In this document: piece by piece, positions 16,701 to 25,543 of the stretch
Layout of the letters: every line of letters starts with the position of its first letter
Numbering within the stretch: the stretch's first letter is position 1
Assembly (NCBI RefSeq): GCF_014697575.1
Contig: NZ_JACJSC010000041.1
Location: 1-51,839 of the forward strand
Direction: 5' to 3'
Length of the DNA: 51,839 nt
Origin: Planktothrix sp. FACHB-1365
GTDB lineage: Bacteria > Cyanobacteriota > Cyanobacteriia > Cyanobacteriales > Microcoleaceae
The notes under the pieces: model-generated
What the model saw: the letters and a program-made list of their open reading frames with translations, nothing else
What the model was told of the DNA's origin: nothing
Database searches by the model: none
Translations under genes and position numbers: made by a program

Positions 16701-17486
16701 TTAATAGTCGTAGGGATTTTTGGGGGGAAGAATGGCTTTAATGTTTTGAGATCTAATGGTTAACTTTCGTTGATCATTGAAGGTTTCTGTAAACATTTCT
16801 CCTTCTATTTCTAACCAAGTATCTTGAGCATATAATTGTCGAGATTTGCCTTCAGGAAGTAAAACCGGAAGTCCGACAGGATAAGCATCCGCCGCACAAC
16901 AGGTTAAAATAAATCGTCCTAACCAAATATAATTTTGAGGTAAATCAGGAGGATAAATAACAAACCCAGTGACTTTGGCTTTTTGACCTTTATAAGCATC
17001 GGGTTCAGGATTAACATTCAGTAATCTCACCCATTCAATTAAAGAACGATTTTCCGGTTTAATCGCAGTTCTAAATTCCTGGGGTTGAGCACGAGTCACG
17101 GGTAAAGATTCCGTTAAACCCCGTTGTAATGCAGTTTGAGCCCCGAACATTTGGGGAGTGATGAATAATCCCAAACAAGCCGTAAAGATTAATAATACAC
17201 TACTCCAGCCTTTAGGAAATAAGGTGATATGTTGTACCGTTGGGGATGAAGTTTCTTGAATCATTTGTTTAGCTTTTAATCCCCCTAACACGAACAACGT
17301 CACACCCGCAGCAATGGTTAATCCAAAATAATTGGGATGAATGAGAATATAGAGTTTTCCCGTAATCCAATATTTTAATAATACCAGTGCCCAGAGGAAT
17401 AGGGCGACAACATCTAACCAAGGGTTGTCTAATTTCGAGGAAAATTGCTGATAGAAATGGGTGATTTTTTGTGTCAGATGCGTCAT
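16701..17486 (-). CDS. TIGR03943-type membrane protein, partner of COG0701 permease
   Basis: A 261-aa membrane protein with four hydrophobic helices in the N-terminal half, one near residue 110-130, and a soluble C-terminal domain. That domain contains the typical 'VTGFVIYPPDLPQNYIWLGRFILTCCAADAYPVGLPV' region with a CC pair and ends in a beta-rich OB-like part (WLEIEGEMFTETFNDQRKLTI). The family is the second subunit of a two-component permease whose substrate is not well established; Bacillus homologues are zinc-regulated. ATG 17486 is preferred over a TTG at 17510, because GGGAG lies eleven bases before it. It directly follows the permease gene. Confidence 0.82.
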   Translation of the reverse strand: MTHLTQKITHFYQQFSSKLDNPWLDVVALFLWALVLLKYWITGKLYILIHPNYFGLTIAAGVTLFVLGGLKAKQMIQETSSPTVQHITLFPKGWSSVLLIFTACLGLFITPQMFGAQTALQRGLTESLPVTRAQPQEFRTAIKPENRSLIEWVRLLNVNPEPDAYKGQKAKVTGFVIYPPDLPQNYIWLGRFILTCCAADAYPVGLPVLLPEGKSRQLYAQDTWLEIEGEMFTETFNDQRKLTIRSQNIKAILPPKNPYDY

Positions 17487-17510
17487 GGTGTGGAGAACTC
17501 CCAAGCTCAA

Positions 17511-18608
17511 TTAACTAAAATTTAAGTTAACCGCTAGGGTCAATAAGAAGGTTAACTGAAAAGCCAGAATAACGAGATAAAAAACCGCTCTGGCTTTAAA
17601 AACCGATAACATTAAACCGACGGTTTTAATATCAATCATCGGCCCAAATACTAAAAAAGCTAACAGTGCGCCACTGGTAAATGCAGAGGAAAAAGACAGG
17701 GCAAAAAATGAATCAACCGTTGAACAAATCGATACAACTCCCGCCAATAATAACATCGCTAAAATTGACGTCACCGGACTTTGACCTAAATTGAGAATCA
17801 ATTCACGGGGAACTGCTACTTGAATGAGTGCAGCAATAAAACTTCCTAAGACTAATACTCCTCCTAATTCTCGAAATTCCTGCACCATATTTTCTAACAT
17901 TGAACCCCAACGTTCTTTTGTGGGAGTAAAAAATATTGTTTTCCAAGGAGGAAGGACAGGTTTAACAGTGACAGGTGCTTTTTTTACGGGTTTTTTCAGG
18001 AGTTTTTGAGTTTTCCAAGCCGGAAGGGACTCTAGGCGCAGACGTTCTTCGGACTCCCCTAAAAAATAGGTTCCTGACTGAAGCAAGGAAGCACCTTTAA
18101 CCTCAGAGTCAGAGGGTTGAGGAAGGTCAACGATGGGTAACGCACGGGCGATGGCGGGTTGAACAATGGGCCTTAAGTCCTTCTGAACACTAAAAACCCA
18201 GCCTAAAATGGTGGCGATGGTTAGGGAAAATAAAACCCGTAAAATGACGATTTCTGGTTGATCTCGAAACGCTGTCCAGGTTGACCAGATGACAATGGGG
18301 TTAATGGTGGGGGCGGCGAATAAAAAACCAATGGCCACCGATGAAGGAACCCCTTGTAAGAGTAACCGACGGGCGACGGGAACGTTCCCACATTCGCACA
18401 CGGGAAACAGAAACCCGACTAAACTTCCCACAAATGCCCCTAGAAGGGGATGAGGGGGAATATAGGATAAAAGTTTCTGTTCATCGACAAACCACAACAG
18501 CAAACTGGAAAATAACACCCCCAAGAGTAAAAAGGGGATGGCTTCAACCAGTAAGCTGAGAAATAGCGTAAAACCGCTATTAAATTGATGGATGAATGTT
18601 GCTTGCAT
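17511..18608 (-). CDS. COG0701/UPF0718-family permease
   Basis: A 365-aa membrane protein with about eight helices. The family motif FPVCECGNVPVARRLLLQGVP (Cys71, Cys73) sits in the second half of the first helix group and a mirrored group follows after residue ~235 (STVDSFFALSFSSAFTSGALLAFLVFGPMIDIK). Between the two lies a long charged cytoplasmic insert (~145-225) rich in Lys and Pro. The duplicated architecture with CxCG is characteristic of DUF318 permeases. The two-gene arrangement with the TIGR03943 protein matches Bacillus YcgR/YcgQ. Substrate unknown; a metal or metalloid is a reasonable guess from the Cys motif, not proven. Confidence 0.84.
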   Translation of the reverse strand: MQATFIHQFNSGFTLFLSLLVEAIPFLLLGVLFSSLLLWFVDEQKLLSYIPPHPLLGAFVGSLVGFLFPVCECGNVPVARRLLLQGVPSSVAIGFLFAAPTINPIVIWSTWTAFRDQPEIVILRVLFSLTIATILGWVFSVQKDLRPIVQPAIARALPIVDLPQPSDSEVKGASLLQSGTYFLGESEERLRLESLPAWKTQKLLKKPVKKAPVTVKPVLPPWKTIFFTPTKERWGSMLENMVQEFRELGGVLVLGSFIAALIQVAVPRELILNLGQSPVTSILAMLLLAGVVSICSTVDSFFALSFSSAFTSGALLAFLVFGPMIDIKTVGLMLSVFKARAVFYLVILAFQLTFLLTLAVNLNFS

Positions 18609-18807
18609 CCGTTACCTATTCGGGGAATAACGCACTGTTGTGATCCAGGGGATCATGTACACAATGGGAATTGAGCTATTTTACCCCGACAGTGCCTTAT
18701 CCAACTTAACAGATCCGATGGCGGGATTGTTCAATGTGGGATTTTGGCTATCAATTGTTGAATTATATGAAATCCTGAAATCGGTGCTATAGATGCTCTA
18801 TAAACCA

Positions 18808-18841
18808 TGTGTAGAGACGTTGCATGCAACGTCTCTACACA
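18808..18841. repeat. GTAGAGAC palindrome (perfect 34 bases)
   Basis: Perfect palindrome with 17-base arms, TGTGTAGAGACGTTGCA and its complement, with no loop, upstream of recQ. Flanks also match the copy at 49.1-49.2 kb: TATGAAATCC on the left and a TGTAGCAAACATTTCAAGATTT-like tail on the right. This is a dispersed repeat and may be a MITE. Confidence 0.88.
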
Positions 18842-18892
18842 ATACGGATATGTAGCAAACATTTCAAGATTTACTATTAGAGGGTGATTAAT

Positions 18893-20998
18893 ATGACCCA
18901 TGAACTTAAACAAGAAGCGTTAGAACTTCTCAAAACTGCCCTTAATAATAAAACTGCTGAATTTAGAGAGGGACAATGGGAAGCCATTCAAACTTTAATT
19001 GAAAACCGTTCCCGTCTTCTTGTTGTTCAACGCACAGGTTGGGGTAAAAGTTTAGTTTATTTTCTCCCCACTCGCTTATTAAGAAATAGAGGAAACGGCC
19101 CAACTTTGATTATTTCACCGTTACTGGCTTTAATGCGAAACCAAATTTCAGCAGCAGAAAGAATTAAGCTTAAAGCAGCAACAATTAACTCCACAAATAC
19201 AGAAGATTGGGAACAAGTTAAAAATCAGTTACTCGCCGATGAAATTGATCTTTTATTAATTTCACCCGAACGACTTGCTAACGCAGAATTTCGGGAAACA
19301 ATACTCTTACCAATGTCTGAAAAAATCGGCTTATTTGTTGTTGATGAAGCCCATTGTATTTCTGATTGGGGGCATGACTTTCGCCCAGATTATCGTCGCA
19401 TTGTTAGAATTTTACAAGCTTTACCTGCCAATATTCCTGCTATAGCAACAACGGCTACAGCAAACAATCGAGTCGTTAAGGATATTATAACTCAATTAGG
19501 AACAAATTTGCAAGTTTCCAGAGGAACTTTAACTCGCCAAAGTTTACAACTGCAAAATATTTATATTGCCAGTCCAGCCGCTAGAATGGCATGGTTAGCC
19601 CAACATCTGCCGAACTTACCCGGAAGCGGAATTATCTACACATTAACCGTTAAGGATAGTGAAAGAGTTGCAGATTGGTTAAACAGACAAGGAATTGCTG
19701 CGAAAGCTTATAATAGTCAGCTAAAAAACGAAGATCGATTAATTTTAGAAGACCAACTTCTGAATAATGAAATTAAAGCGTTAGTCGCCACAACGGCTTT
19801 AGGTATGGGTTTTGATAAACCCGATTTAGGATTTGTTATTCATTATCAACGTCCGGGTTCTGTTGTGCATTATTATCAACAAGTGGGACGAGCCGGACGA
19901 GCCGTAGAACAAGCCTATGGGATTCTTTTAAATGGGGATGAAGACGAGGACATTACTAACTATTTTATTAGAACTGCTTTTCCCCCCCAAGCTCATACTC
20001 AGGAGGTTTTAAATGCTCTTAATCAAGCGGATAATGGCTTATCTGTTGTTCAACTTGAGCAAAAATTGAATCTTTCTAGGGGACAAATTGAGAAAGTGTT
20101 AAAATTGCTGTCTTTGGAATTTCCCTCGCCTGTAACTAAAATAGAATCTAAATGGAATGCGACCCCTACAGCAGTCAATTATCAACTGAATACAGAGAAA
20201 ATTCAACAGTTGACCCAAATTCGTCTTGCTGAACAATTTCAAATGCAAGAATATATGAAAAGTCAACAGTGTTTAATGGCTTTTCTCGCCGAAGCTTTAG
20301 ATGATTATAATCCAACTCCCTGCGGTAAATGTGCAGTATGTTTAGGTAAACCTTTAATCCCAGAAACTTACTCAATAGAATTAGTTAATCAAGCAATTCA
20401 ATATTTACGTCGTAGCGACCAAATTATTGAACCTCGAAAACAATGGGCATCACAAGCTTTATTAACATACAGCTTTTCTGGTAATATTAAAAACAATTTA
20501 AAAGCTGAACCAGGAAGAGCATTATCTCTTTGGGGTGATGCAGGTTGGGGAGAATTCGTTAAAAAAGGAAAATATCAAGATCATTATTTTAATGATGAGT
20601 TAGTGAAGGGTGCGTTTGAGATGATTCAACGATGGCAACCTCAACCTTTTCCCAGTTGGGTCACTTGTGTTCCTTCTTTAAATCGTCCAGAACTTGTACC
20701 GAATTTTGCTCAAAGATTGGCTAATCAATTAAATTTACCTTTTATTCCAGTGGTGCGAAAAATAAAACCCAATCAACACCAAAAAGAGATGAGTAACAGT
20801 TACCAACAAGCGCATAATTTAGATGGAGTGTTTGAAGTAGATACTGGTAAGGTCAGGAATGGTGCTGTTTTCTTAATAGATGATATGGTCGATTCTCGCT
20901 GGACATTTACGGTCATTGCAGCCCTATTAAAACAAGCGGGTAGCGGTGCTGTTTTTCCCCTGGCTTTAGCGTTAAATTCTTTAGAAAAAGCCGATTAA
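18893..20998 (+). CDS. RecQ-family helicase fused to a phosphoribosyltransferase-like domain
   Basis: A 701-aa protein. SF2 helicase motifs: Walker A variant TGWGKS (Lys52), DEAHCISDWGHDFRPDY (DEAH 151-154), ATATAN and the motif V/VI region ATTALGMGFDKPDLGFVIHY...QQVGRAGRA. A RecQ zinc-binding cluster is at Cys460, Cys477, Cys480 and Cys483. The last ~130 residues add a ComF-like phosphoribosyltransferase fold ending in the PRPP-loop-like LIDDMVDS (661-668) preceded by VPSLNRPELVPNFAQRLA. The GTG at 18884 is less likely than ATG 18893, which has GAGG nine bases upstream. A DprA-like gene follows after 18 bases. This is not the housekeeping RecQ: the PRTase tail and its partner suggest a defence or competence-type role. 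Confidence 0.86.
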   Translation: MTHELKQEALELLKTALNNKTAEFREGQWEAIQTLIENRSRLLVVQRTGWGKSLVYFLPTRLLRNRGNGPTLIISPLLALMRNQISAAERIKLKAATINSTNTEDWEQVKNQLLADEIDLLLISPERLANAEFRETILLPMSEKIGLFVVDEAHCISDWGHDFRPDYRRIVRILQALPANIPAIATTATANNRVVKDIITQLGTNLQVSRGTLTRQSLQLQNIYIASPAARMAWLAQHLPNLPGSGIIYTLTVKDSERVADWLNRQGIAAKAYNSQLKNEDRLILEDQLLNNEIKALVATTALGMGFDKPDLGFVIHYQRPGSVVHYYQQVGRAGRAVEQAYGILLNGDEDEDITNYFIRTAFPPQAHTQEVLNALNQADNGLSVVQLEQKLNLSRGQIEKVLKLLSLEFPSPVTKIESKWNATPTAVNYQLNTEKIQQLTQIRLAEQFQMQEYMKSQQCLMAFLAEALDDYNPTPCGKCAVCLGKPLIPETYSIELVNQAIQYLRRSDQIIEPRKQWASQALLTYSFSGNIKNNLKAEPGRALSLWGDAGWGEFVKKGKYQDHYFNDELVKGAFEMIQRWQPQPFPSWVTCVPSLNRPELVPNFAQRLANQLNLPFIPVVRKIKPNQHQKEMSNSYQQAHNLDGVFEVDTGKVRNGAVFLIDDMVDSRWTFTVIAALLKQAGSGAVFPLALALNSLEKAD

Positions 20999-21016
20999 AA
21001 AAGTTATAATAAAATT

Positions 21017-22336
21017 ATGAATCATCCTATCCTATCACCCGATACTCAAGCGATTTTGTTGTTATGTGCCAGCTTTGGACAAAATCGACTTTCTCAACCT
21101 CAACCTCTGACCTTAACTGAGTATAATCTCTTAGTAGGTTGGCTTCAGGACAATCAAATGCGACCTGCGGATTTATTAAGTTCAAATATTAACAATAAAT
21201 TACAAAATCTTGCGATTGAAAAATTGGATATTCAGCGCATTCAAGCATTACTAGAACGAGGTGTAATGCTGAGTTTAGCTGTGGAAAAATGGACAACTCA
21301 AGGACTCTGGATAATGGGACGAGGTGATAGTCAATATCCTAAACGTTTGAAGCAGAGATTAAAACAAAAAGCTCCTGCCATTCTTTATGGAATTGGTAAT
21401 ATAGAATTACTTTCTAGTGGAGGGTTAGCGATTGTTGGTTCTCGTGATATTACTGAACAGGAAATTGACTATACTCAGACCATCGCAAAAACTTGCGCTG
21501 AAGAGGGAATACAGGTCATTTCTGGCGGTGCTCGTGGGGTTGATCAAATTTCAATGTTAGGGATATTAGAAGCAGGTGGAACGGCTGTTGGGGTGTTAGC
21601 TGATAGTTTAATTAAAACCTCTGTCAATGGTAAATATCGCAATAGTATTGCTGAAGGTAGATTAACTTTAATTTCTCCTTATGATCCTCATGCGGGCTTC
21701 AACACAGGTAATGCAATGGGTCGAAATAAATATATTTATGCTTTAGCAGATTATGGTTTAATTGTTAGTTCTGGTTATCAAACAGGTGGAACTTGGGCGG
21801 GAGCAACAGAAGCACTGTCAAAAATTAAAGATGTACCTGTTTTTGTACGGATGCAAGATACTATACCGGAAGGAAATCAAGAATTAGTTAAACAAGGAGC
21901 TAAACCTTTTCCTATCATACCTGCATCTTCTTCCTTAAAAGGACTATTGAGAACGGTATTAGAAGCCGTTAATTCAGAAGTTGAAGCAATAGTTCAATTA
22001 AGTCTAAAAGATATCGATCAAACGACTTTCTCTCAACCCAAACTTGAGGAAAAAACACAAGTATCTGAGCATCAAGTTACAGAAACTATTCCGACAGTTT
22101 TTCCCATGAGTCCAAAGGATATTTATGAAGCAGTTTTACCCTTCATCCTGGCTCATTTACATCAACCTTTAGATACAAAATCCATTGCTGAACGTTTGGA
22201 AGTCCGACAAGGACAAATGCAAGATTGGTTAAATAGAGCCGTTGCTGAAGGGAAAGTAAAAAAAACCAAGAAACCCGTTGCTTATGTTGTTAATCAGCAA
22301 CTGACTCAATTGTCTCTACTTCCTGAAATGGAATAA
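21017..22336 (+). CDS. DprA/Smf-like DNA-processing protein
   Basis: A 439-aa protein. A Rossmann-like DprA domain spans ~110-330: GGLAIVGSRDI (Gly141-Ser142-Arg143) and SGGARGVDQIS (Ser169-Asp176) are the classic ssDNA/nucleotide-binding pair. The C-terminal ~70 residues (370-430) form a winged-helix-like segment (SIAERLEVRQGQMQDWLNRAVAEGKVKK). It follows the RecQ-PRTase gene after 18 bases. In ShosTA a PRTase-domain protein (ShosT, the toxin) is paired with a DprA homologue (ShosA, the antitoxin); this pair has the same two parts, with the helicase fused to the PRTase. Role as housekeeping DprA is less likely given this context but not excluded. Confidence 0.84.
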   Translation: MNHPILSPDTQAILLLCASFGQNRLSQPQPLTLTEYNLLVGWLQDNQMRPADLLSSNINNKLQNLAIEKLDIQRIQALLERGVMLSLAVEKWTTQGLWIMGRGDSQYPKRLKQRLKQKAPAILYGIGNIELLSSGGLAIVGSRDITEQEIDYTQTIAKTCAEEGIQVISGGARGVDQISMLGILEAGGTAVGVLADSLIKTSVNGKYRNSIAEGRLTLISPYDPHAGFNTGNAMGRNKYIYALADYGLIVSSGYQTGGTWAGATEALSKIKDVPVFVRMQDTIPEGNQELVKQGAKPFPIIPASSSLKGLLRTVLEAVNSEVEAIVQLSLKDIDQTTFSQPKLEEKTQVSEHQVTETIPTVFPMSPKDIYEAVLPFILAHLHQPLDTKSIAERLEVRQGQMQDWLNRAVAEGKVKKTKKPVAYVVNQQLTQLSLLPEME

Positions 22337-22348
22337 TTCAGACAATGA

Positions 22349-23224
22349 TTAACTGCCTAAATACCGACGAATATAACTTTCTAAACTTTCCATTTTAATC
22401 GAAAAAAGTTGCTCTAAGTTTTGAATTTCCTCCGTTGTACAGAAGAATTCATTACCTAATAAAACTCGTAATGTTCCTAATTTTTGATATAAATCAGCAT
22501 TAATTAATCCTAAACCTCCTCGCAGTCCATCAAATAAAAATAAAGGCGGATTAATTACAATCGGTTCTCGATTAAAAACGCGGCTAAAAATTTGATAAAT
22601 ATCTTCTCTGGCGATAATTTCTGGCCCCCCTACGGGAATAATTTTCTGGTTTGCGGCTTCGATAAAAACGGAATCAATGGCAATTCGAGCCACATCATCG
22701 GTACTAACAACAGAAGTCCGATTTTTAGCATCCCCAATTAATAAATAAATCCCCGTTTGTTTAAAGCGTTCTGCTAAGGGTAATAAACTAGATGCTAAAG
22801 CAGAAGGTCTTAAAATCGTATAATTTAACCCACTAGATTCTAAATATTTCTCAACTTCTCGTTTAGCTTTAAATATAGGTGAATCTTCATAACCTCGGTC
22901 AGTTCCTAACACAGAAATAAATACAAAATGCTGAACATTATTGGCTTTTGCTGCATCAATTAAATCAATATTAGACCGATAATCAACTCCTAATGGATCA
23001 TTGGGGTTACTATGGGTACTAATAATATATTGGATACCTTGACAGGCTTTTTCAATATCTCGCTTTTCCGTTAAATCTCCAATCAAAATTTGAGCCCCTC
23101 GGTGTTCCAATCGAGCATATCGAGAAGTTAAACGGGCAAAAGCTCGCACCAGAATTTCTTGATCACATAATTGTTGAACAATCGAACGACCTAAATCTCC
23201 AGTTGCACCTGTGACTAAGAACAT
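22349..23224 (-). CDS. NmrA-like atypical SDR, NAD(P)-binding protein
   Basis: A 291-aa Rossmann protein with the dinucleotide-binding signature FLVTGATGDLGRSIV at the N-terminus (GxxGxxG) and the Asp/Arg recognition strand following (VRAFARLTSRYARLEHRG). The NmrA/HSCARG style (no Tyr-Lys catalytic pair in the standard spacing) suggests a regulatory or epimerase-like role rather than a classical dehydrogenase. Cyanobacterial paralogues are linked to photosystem assembly (Ycf39-like), but that is speculation for this copy. It converges with the DprA-like gene, 12 bases apart. Confidence 0.8.
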   Translation of the reverse strand: MFLVTGATGDLGRSIVQQLCDQEILVRAFARLTSRYARLEHRGAQILIGDLTEKRDIEKACQGIQYIISTHSNPNDPLGVDYRSNIDLIDAAKANNVQHFVFISVLGTDRGYEDSPIFKAKREVEKYLESSGLNYTILRPSALASSLLPLAERFKQTGIYLLIGDAKNRTSVVSTDDVARIAIDSVFIEAANQKIIPVGGPEIIAREDIYQIFSRVFNREPIVINPPLFLFDGLRGGLGLINADLYQKLGTLRVLLGNEFFCTTEEIQNLEQLFSIKMESLESYIRRYLGS

Positions 23225-23275
23225 CGTTAATTTTCCTCAAACTTAAGATACAATAAATTAATCTAACAAAAAAAA

Positions 23276-23758
23276 CTAGGAAAGTTCATAAAAATCATAA
23301 ATGACCACTCCGGTTTTCCGATCATTGTCAATCCCAACATAGCCACTTTTTAACATTTGATTCAGGATGTTCTCAACCTGTTCAAAACTTGCTCCCGTCG
23401 CCATCACTCCCTGAGTCACTGAAAGTTTACCTCCTCGACTAGCAGCGGCTTTTAATAACTGAACTTGTAAAGATTGTGGGTTGGTTTTGGGAACTGTTAG
23501 CGTGACTTGATTTTGATGGGAATAAAGGGGAACACCTTGAGACGACATTCCTAATTTTTCCCGAAGCTTATTATTGTGTTCCTCTACCATACCCGGAATC
23601 AGAAATAAATCTAAAAATTGCCCAAATCCAAATAAACCAAAGGTACACAACCATAATAAACCTGTCCCGATTTTACCATTATAAAAACGGTGTAATCCGT
23701 GAAAAGGGCTAATCAAACAAGCCGCCCACAACAAATAGCTCATCCCAACTTTATTCAT
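23276..23758 (-). CDS. TM2-domain membrane protein
   Basis: A 160-aa protein with the TM2 pattern: first helix ([31 protein letters not shown]) with the conserved 'GxHRFYxGK.GTG' loop, second helix [19 protein letters not shown]. The C-terminal ~85 residues form a soluble winged-helix-like part ([37 protein letters not shown]). ATG 23758 is chosen; a TTG 30 bases upstream is less likely. Function of TM2 proteins is poorly known. A divergent promoter region follows upstream. Confidence 0.8.
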   Translation of the reverse strand: MNKVGMSYLLWAACLISPFHGLHRFYNGKIGTGLLWLCTFGLFGFGQFLDLFLIPGMVEEHNNKLREKLGMSSQGVPLYSHQNQVTLTVPKTNPQSLQVQLLKAAASRGGKLSVTQGVMATGASFEQVENILNQMLKSGYVGIDNDRKTGVVIYDFYELS

Positions 23759-24037
23759 GGACTTGGTTCCCGAAACTATTTCGCCCAATATTAGTCATCT
23801 GGGGTTGGAAATCCCCAAGAGGCTACCTTTCTATTTTAGGATGACATATTTTTTGATATTCGGGGTTTGGCAGAAGAGGAGAAGACAGGAAAAGAGTTTT
23901 TGAGGATTTTTTCTGCAATACCGTTGCTGTTAACTCAATACAGCATTAAATAAATAAAGGAACGAAACAAATTTTATAAGGAGGTAGTCATAATATAGAG
24001 TTAAAATAGAAGATGAAGAAATATCAGAGGAAAAGTC
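23759..24037. other. Intergenic region upstream of the TM2 gene
   Basis: AT-rich, with an AAGGAGGT stretch at ~23978-23985 that would serve as a strong ribosome site for the decayed transposase reading frame that starts at 24038. No other feature seen. Confidence 0.4.
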
Positions 24038-24262
24038 ATGCCAGTACGGTTAAGAATTCAACTAACAGAAGAAGAAAAAAAGAGCTACTAACACTGTATG
24101 AGCAAGAGAAAGTACCGAAAAGGACAAGACAAAGGATTAAAAATCAAACAACTTAGGCAACAAAAATATATCAACCGCCTCCACGAATTAGGGCGGAGTG
24201 CTCAACGACACAGCAACTTTTGGTCTTGTCAATATGGGCTTTTATGGATAGCTGGAATATAA
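24038..24262 (+). pseudogene. Decayed transposase fragment (IS630-like N-terminus)
   Basis: ATG 24038 opens MPVRLRIQLTEEEKK, then a stop. In the next frame the sequence continues ELLTLYEQEKVPKRTRQRIK, so a single-base change has split an N-terminal helix-turn-helix region of IS630-type transposases. The frame then breaks again. Only the N-terminal part remains and the rest of the element is missing. No terminal inverted repeats were found nearby. Confidence 0.6.
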
Positions 24263-24463
24263 ATTTGGGCAGACTTGGCTCAACAATTAATGAGAACTAA
24301 ATGCAATAAGATCCCTTTTTTTTAAAGAGGTCAGAGAGCTAAGCTACTACGCATCTAAATTTGTTATTTTGTAGGCTAGAGTCCTTACACCAAAGGTTTT
24401 GGGCAAAAAAATTAACTCGTGAGAGCTTATGATGTTGATTCAGTCTGCCTTCTCGCTTCTTTG

Positions 24464-25081
24464 TCACCCCTTCAGCTTATTCGTCCCATCATTCCCGATA
24501 AAATATCCCCTCAACTCTGCTTGCAAAATCTTCCGTGCTTCGGAAATACGCTTGCAGACATTATGATAGGAAATATTTTGTTTTCGGGCAATCTCTGGAT
24601 AAGGAAGTTCTTGATAAAAGTACAGAATAAACGTCTCACGGAGCCTTGTTGGTAAGTTACCAATAGCGCGACGAATAACCATTTTTCTCTCGCCAGTCTC
24701 CACTGCACATAGAGGCGTATTCCCAAAAGCAACCAGTTCTTGCTCTTCACCAGATATGTAAACTTCTATATCTTCAACTCGATTTGCCCCCCGGCTGCGT
24801 GCTCGATGAATATCCACACAAAGATTACGAGTAAGTGTCGTCAGCCAAGCTTTAAAATTAGTAATTTCTGCTGTGGCATATTTTTGCACCTTCTCCCAAG
24901 CTTTTAGCATTGCCTGACTGAGCGCATCTTCAGCATCGGTTGAATTTCCACCCATCCACTTGACGCAGCAACGATAAAGGTAATCTTGATACTGTTGCCA
25001 TTTCTGCCAAAAATTTTGACCTATATCTGACGAATGATCGCAACATTTTAAAACGCTAGATGAGATAGTATTTAAACTCAT
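24464..25081 (-). CDS. ECF-type RNA polymerase sigma factor
   Basis: A 205-aa sigma-70-family factor without regions 1 and 3. Region 2 is at about 33-95 (YLYRCCVKWMGGNSTDAEDALSQAMLKAWEKVQKY... NFKAWLTTLTRNLCVDIHR, the -10 recognition helix) and region 4 at about 145-195 (LPTRLRETFILYFYQELPYPEIARKQNISYHNVCKRISEARKIL). ATG 25081 has GAGG seven bases upstream; an in-frame start 33 bases further up lacks one. No anti-sigma factor is adjacent. It is divergent from the large-protein cluster, across a gap that holds a folded RNA, so it may regulate that cluster. Confidence 0.9.
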   Translation of the reverse strand: MSLNTISSSVLKCCDHSSDIGQNFWQKWQQYQDYLYRCCVKWMGGNSTDAEDALSQAMLKAWEKVQKYATAEITNFKAWLTTLTRNLCVDIHRARSRGANRVEDIEVYISGEEQELVAFGNTPLCAVETGERKMVIRRAIGNLPTRLRETFILYFYQELPYPEIARKQNISYHNVCKRISEARKILQAELRGYFIGNDGTNKLKG

Positions 25082-25297
25082 TTTCTTACCTCGGAACGAT
25101 ACAACACCGACCAATTAGAAACAGGCAAACTAATCTCTCTATCCCGACATAAAAAATTTATTCCTTTAGATAGATGTCTGTCAAGGGAAATTCGCTATTT
25201 TGGGGGATTAAGATTAATTAATCTTTTGTATTAAACAGTTTTAAGAAAAAATACATTTTGTAAAAAATTAGTTTTTATTGCATTCAATGTGATTGCT

Positions 25298-25543
25298 GGC
25301 AAGGCCAGAGGCAGTGCAGCCAAAAGTCCTCTGGTGCAAGCCGTGGGCTTTAAGCGCGCCTGTTACTTGCACCACCCCATCGGCGGGGTGGTCGAGGAAG
25401 CCATGAAACCCTCGTAAACTCCTGCTGACAACGGTTCTCGCCCTTAGAGGTTTTTCAGGAGCCGGTGTCCCTAGAAAGCCAAAAAGACCTTGCCAATCCT
25501 CCCCAGGAGTTTCATTGCATCTGCCAGAAATAGCATGAAACTC
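25298..25543 (+). ncRNA. Highly structured RNA element, possible HEARO/IscB-associated (omega) RNA
   Basis: A chain of perfect stems in about 250 bases. GGCAAGG (25298-25304) pairs with CCTTGCC (25488-25494) and closes the structure. Inside: CCAGAGG (25305-25311)/CCTCTGG (25328-25334); GGTGCAAG (25333-25340)/CTTGCACC (25366-25373); ACCACCCC (25371-25378)/GGGGTGGT (25385-25392); CGAGG (25393-25397)/CCTCG (25410-25414). A last hairpin, GAGTTTCAT (25507-25515)/ATGAAACTC (25535-25543), follows. Some stems overlap, so alternative folds or pseudoknots are likely. No iscB-like nuclease gene is adjacent, so if this is HEARO RNA it is a stand-alone copy. It could also be the leader of the gene that follows. 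The class is a tentative call. Confidence 0.55.

Noticed and set aside
18731-18913. 60-codon minus-strand frame
   Set aside because: It runs through the GTAGAGAC palindrome and has no other support.
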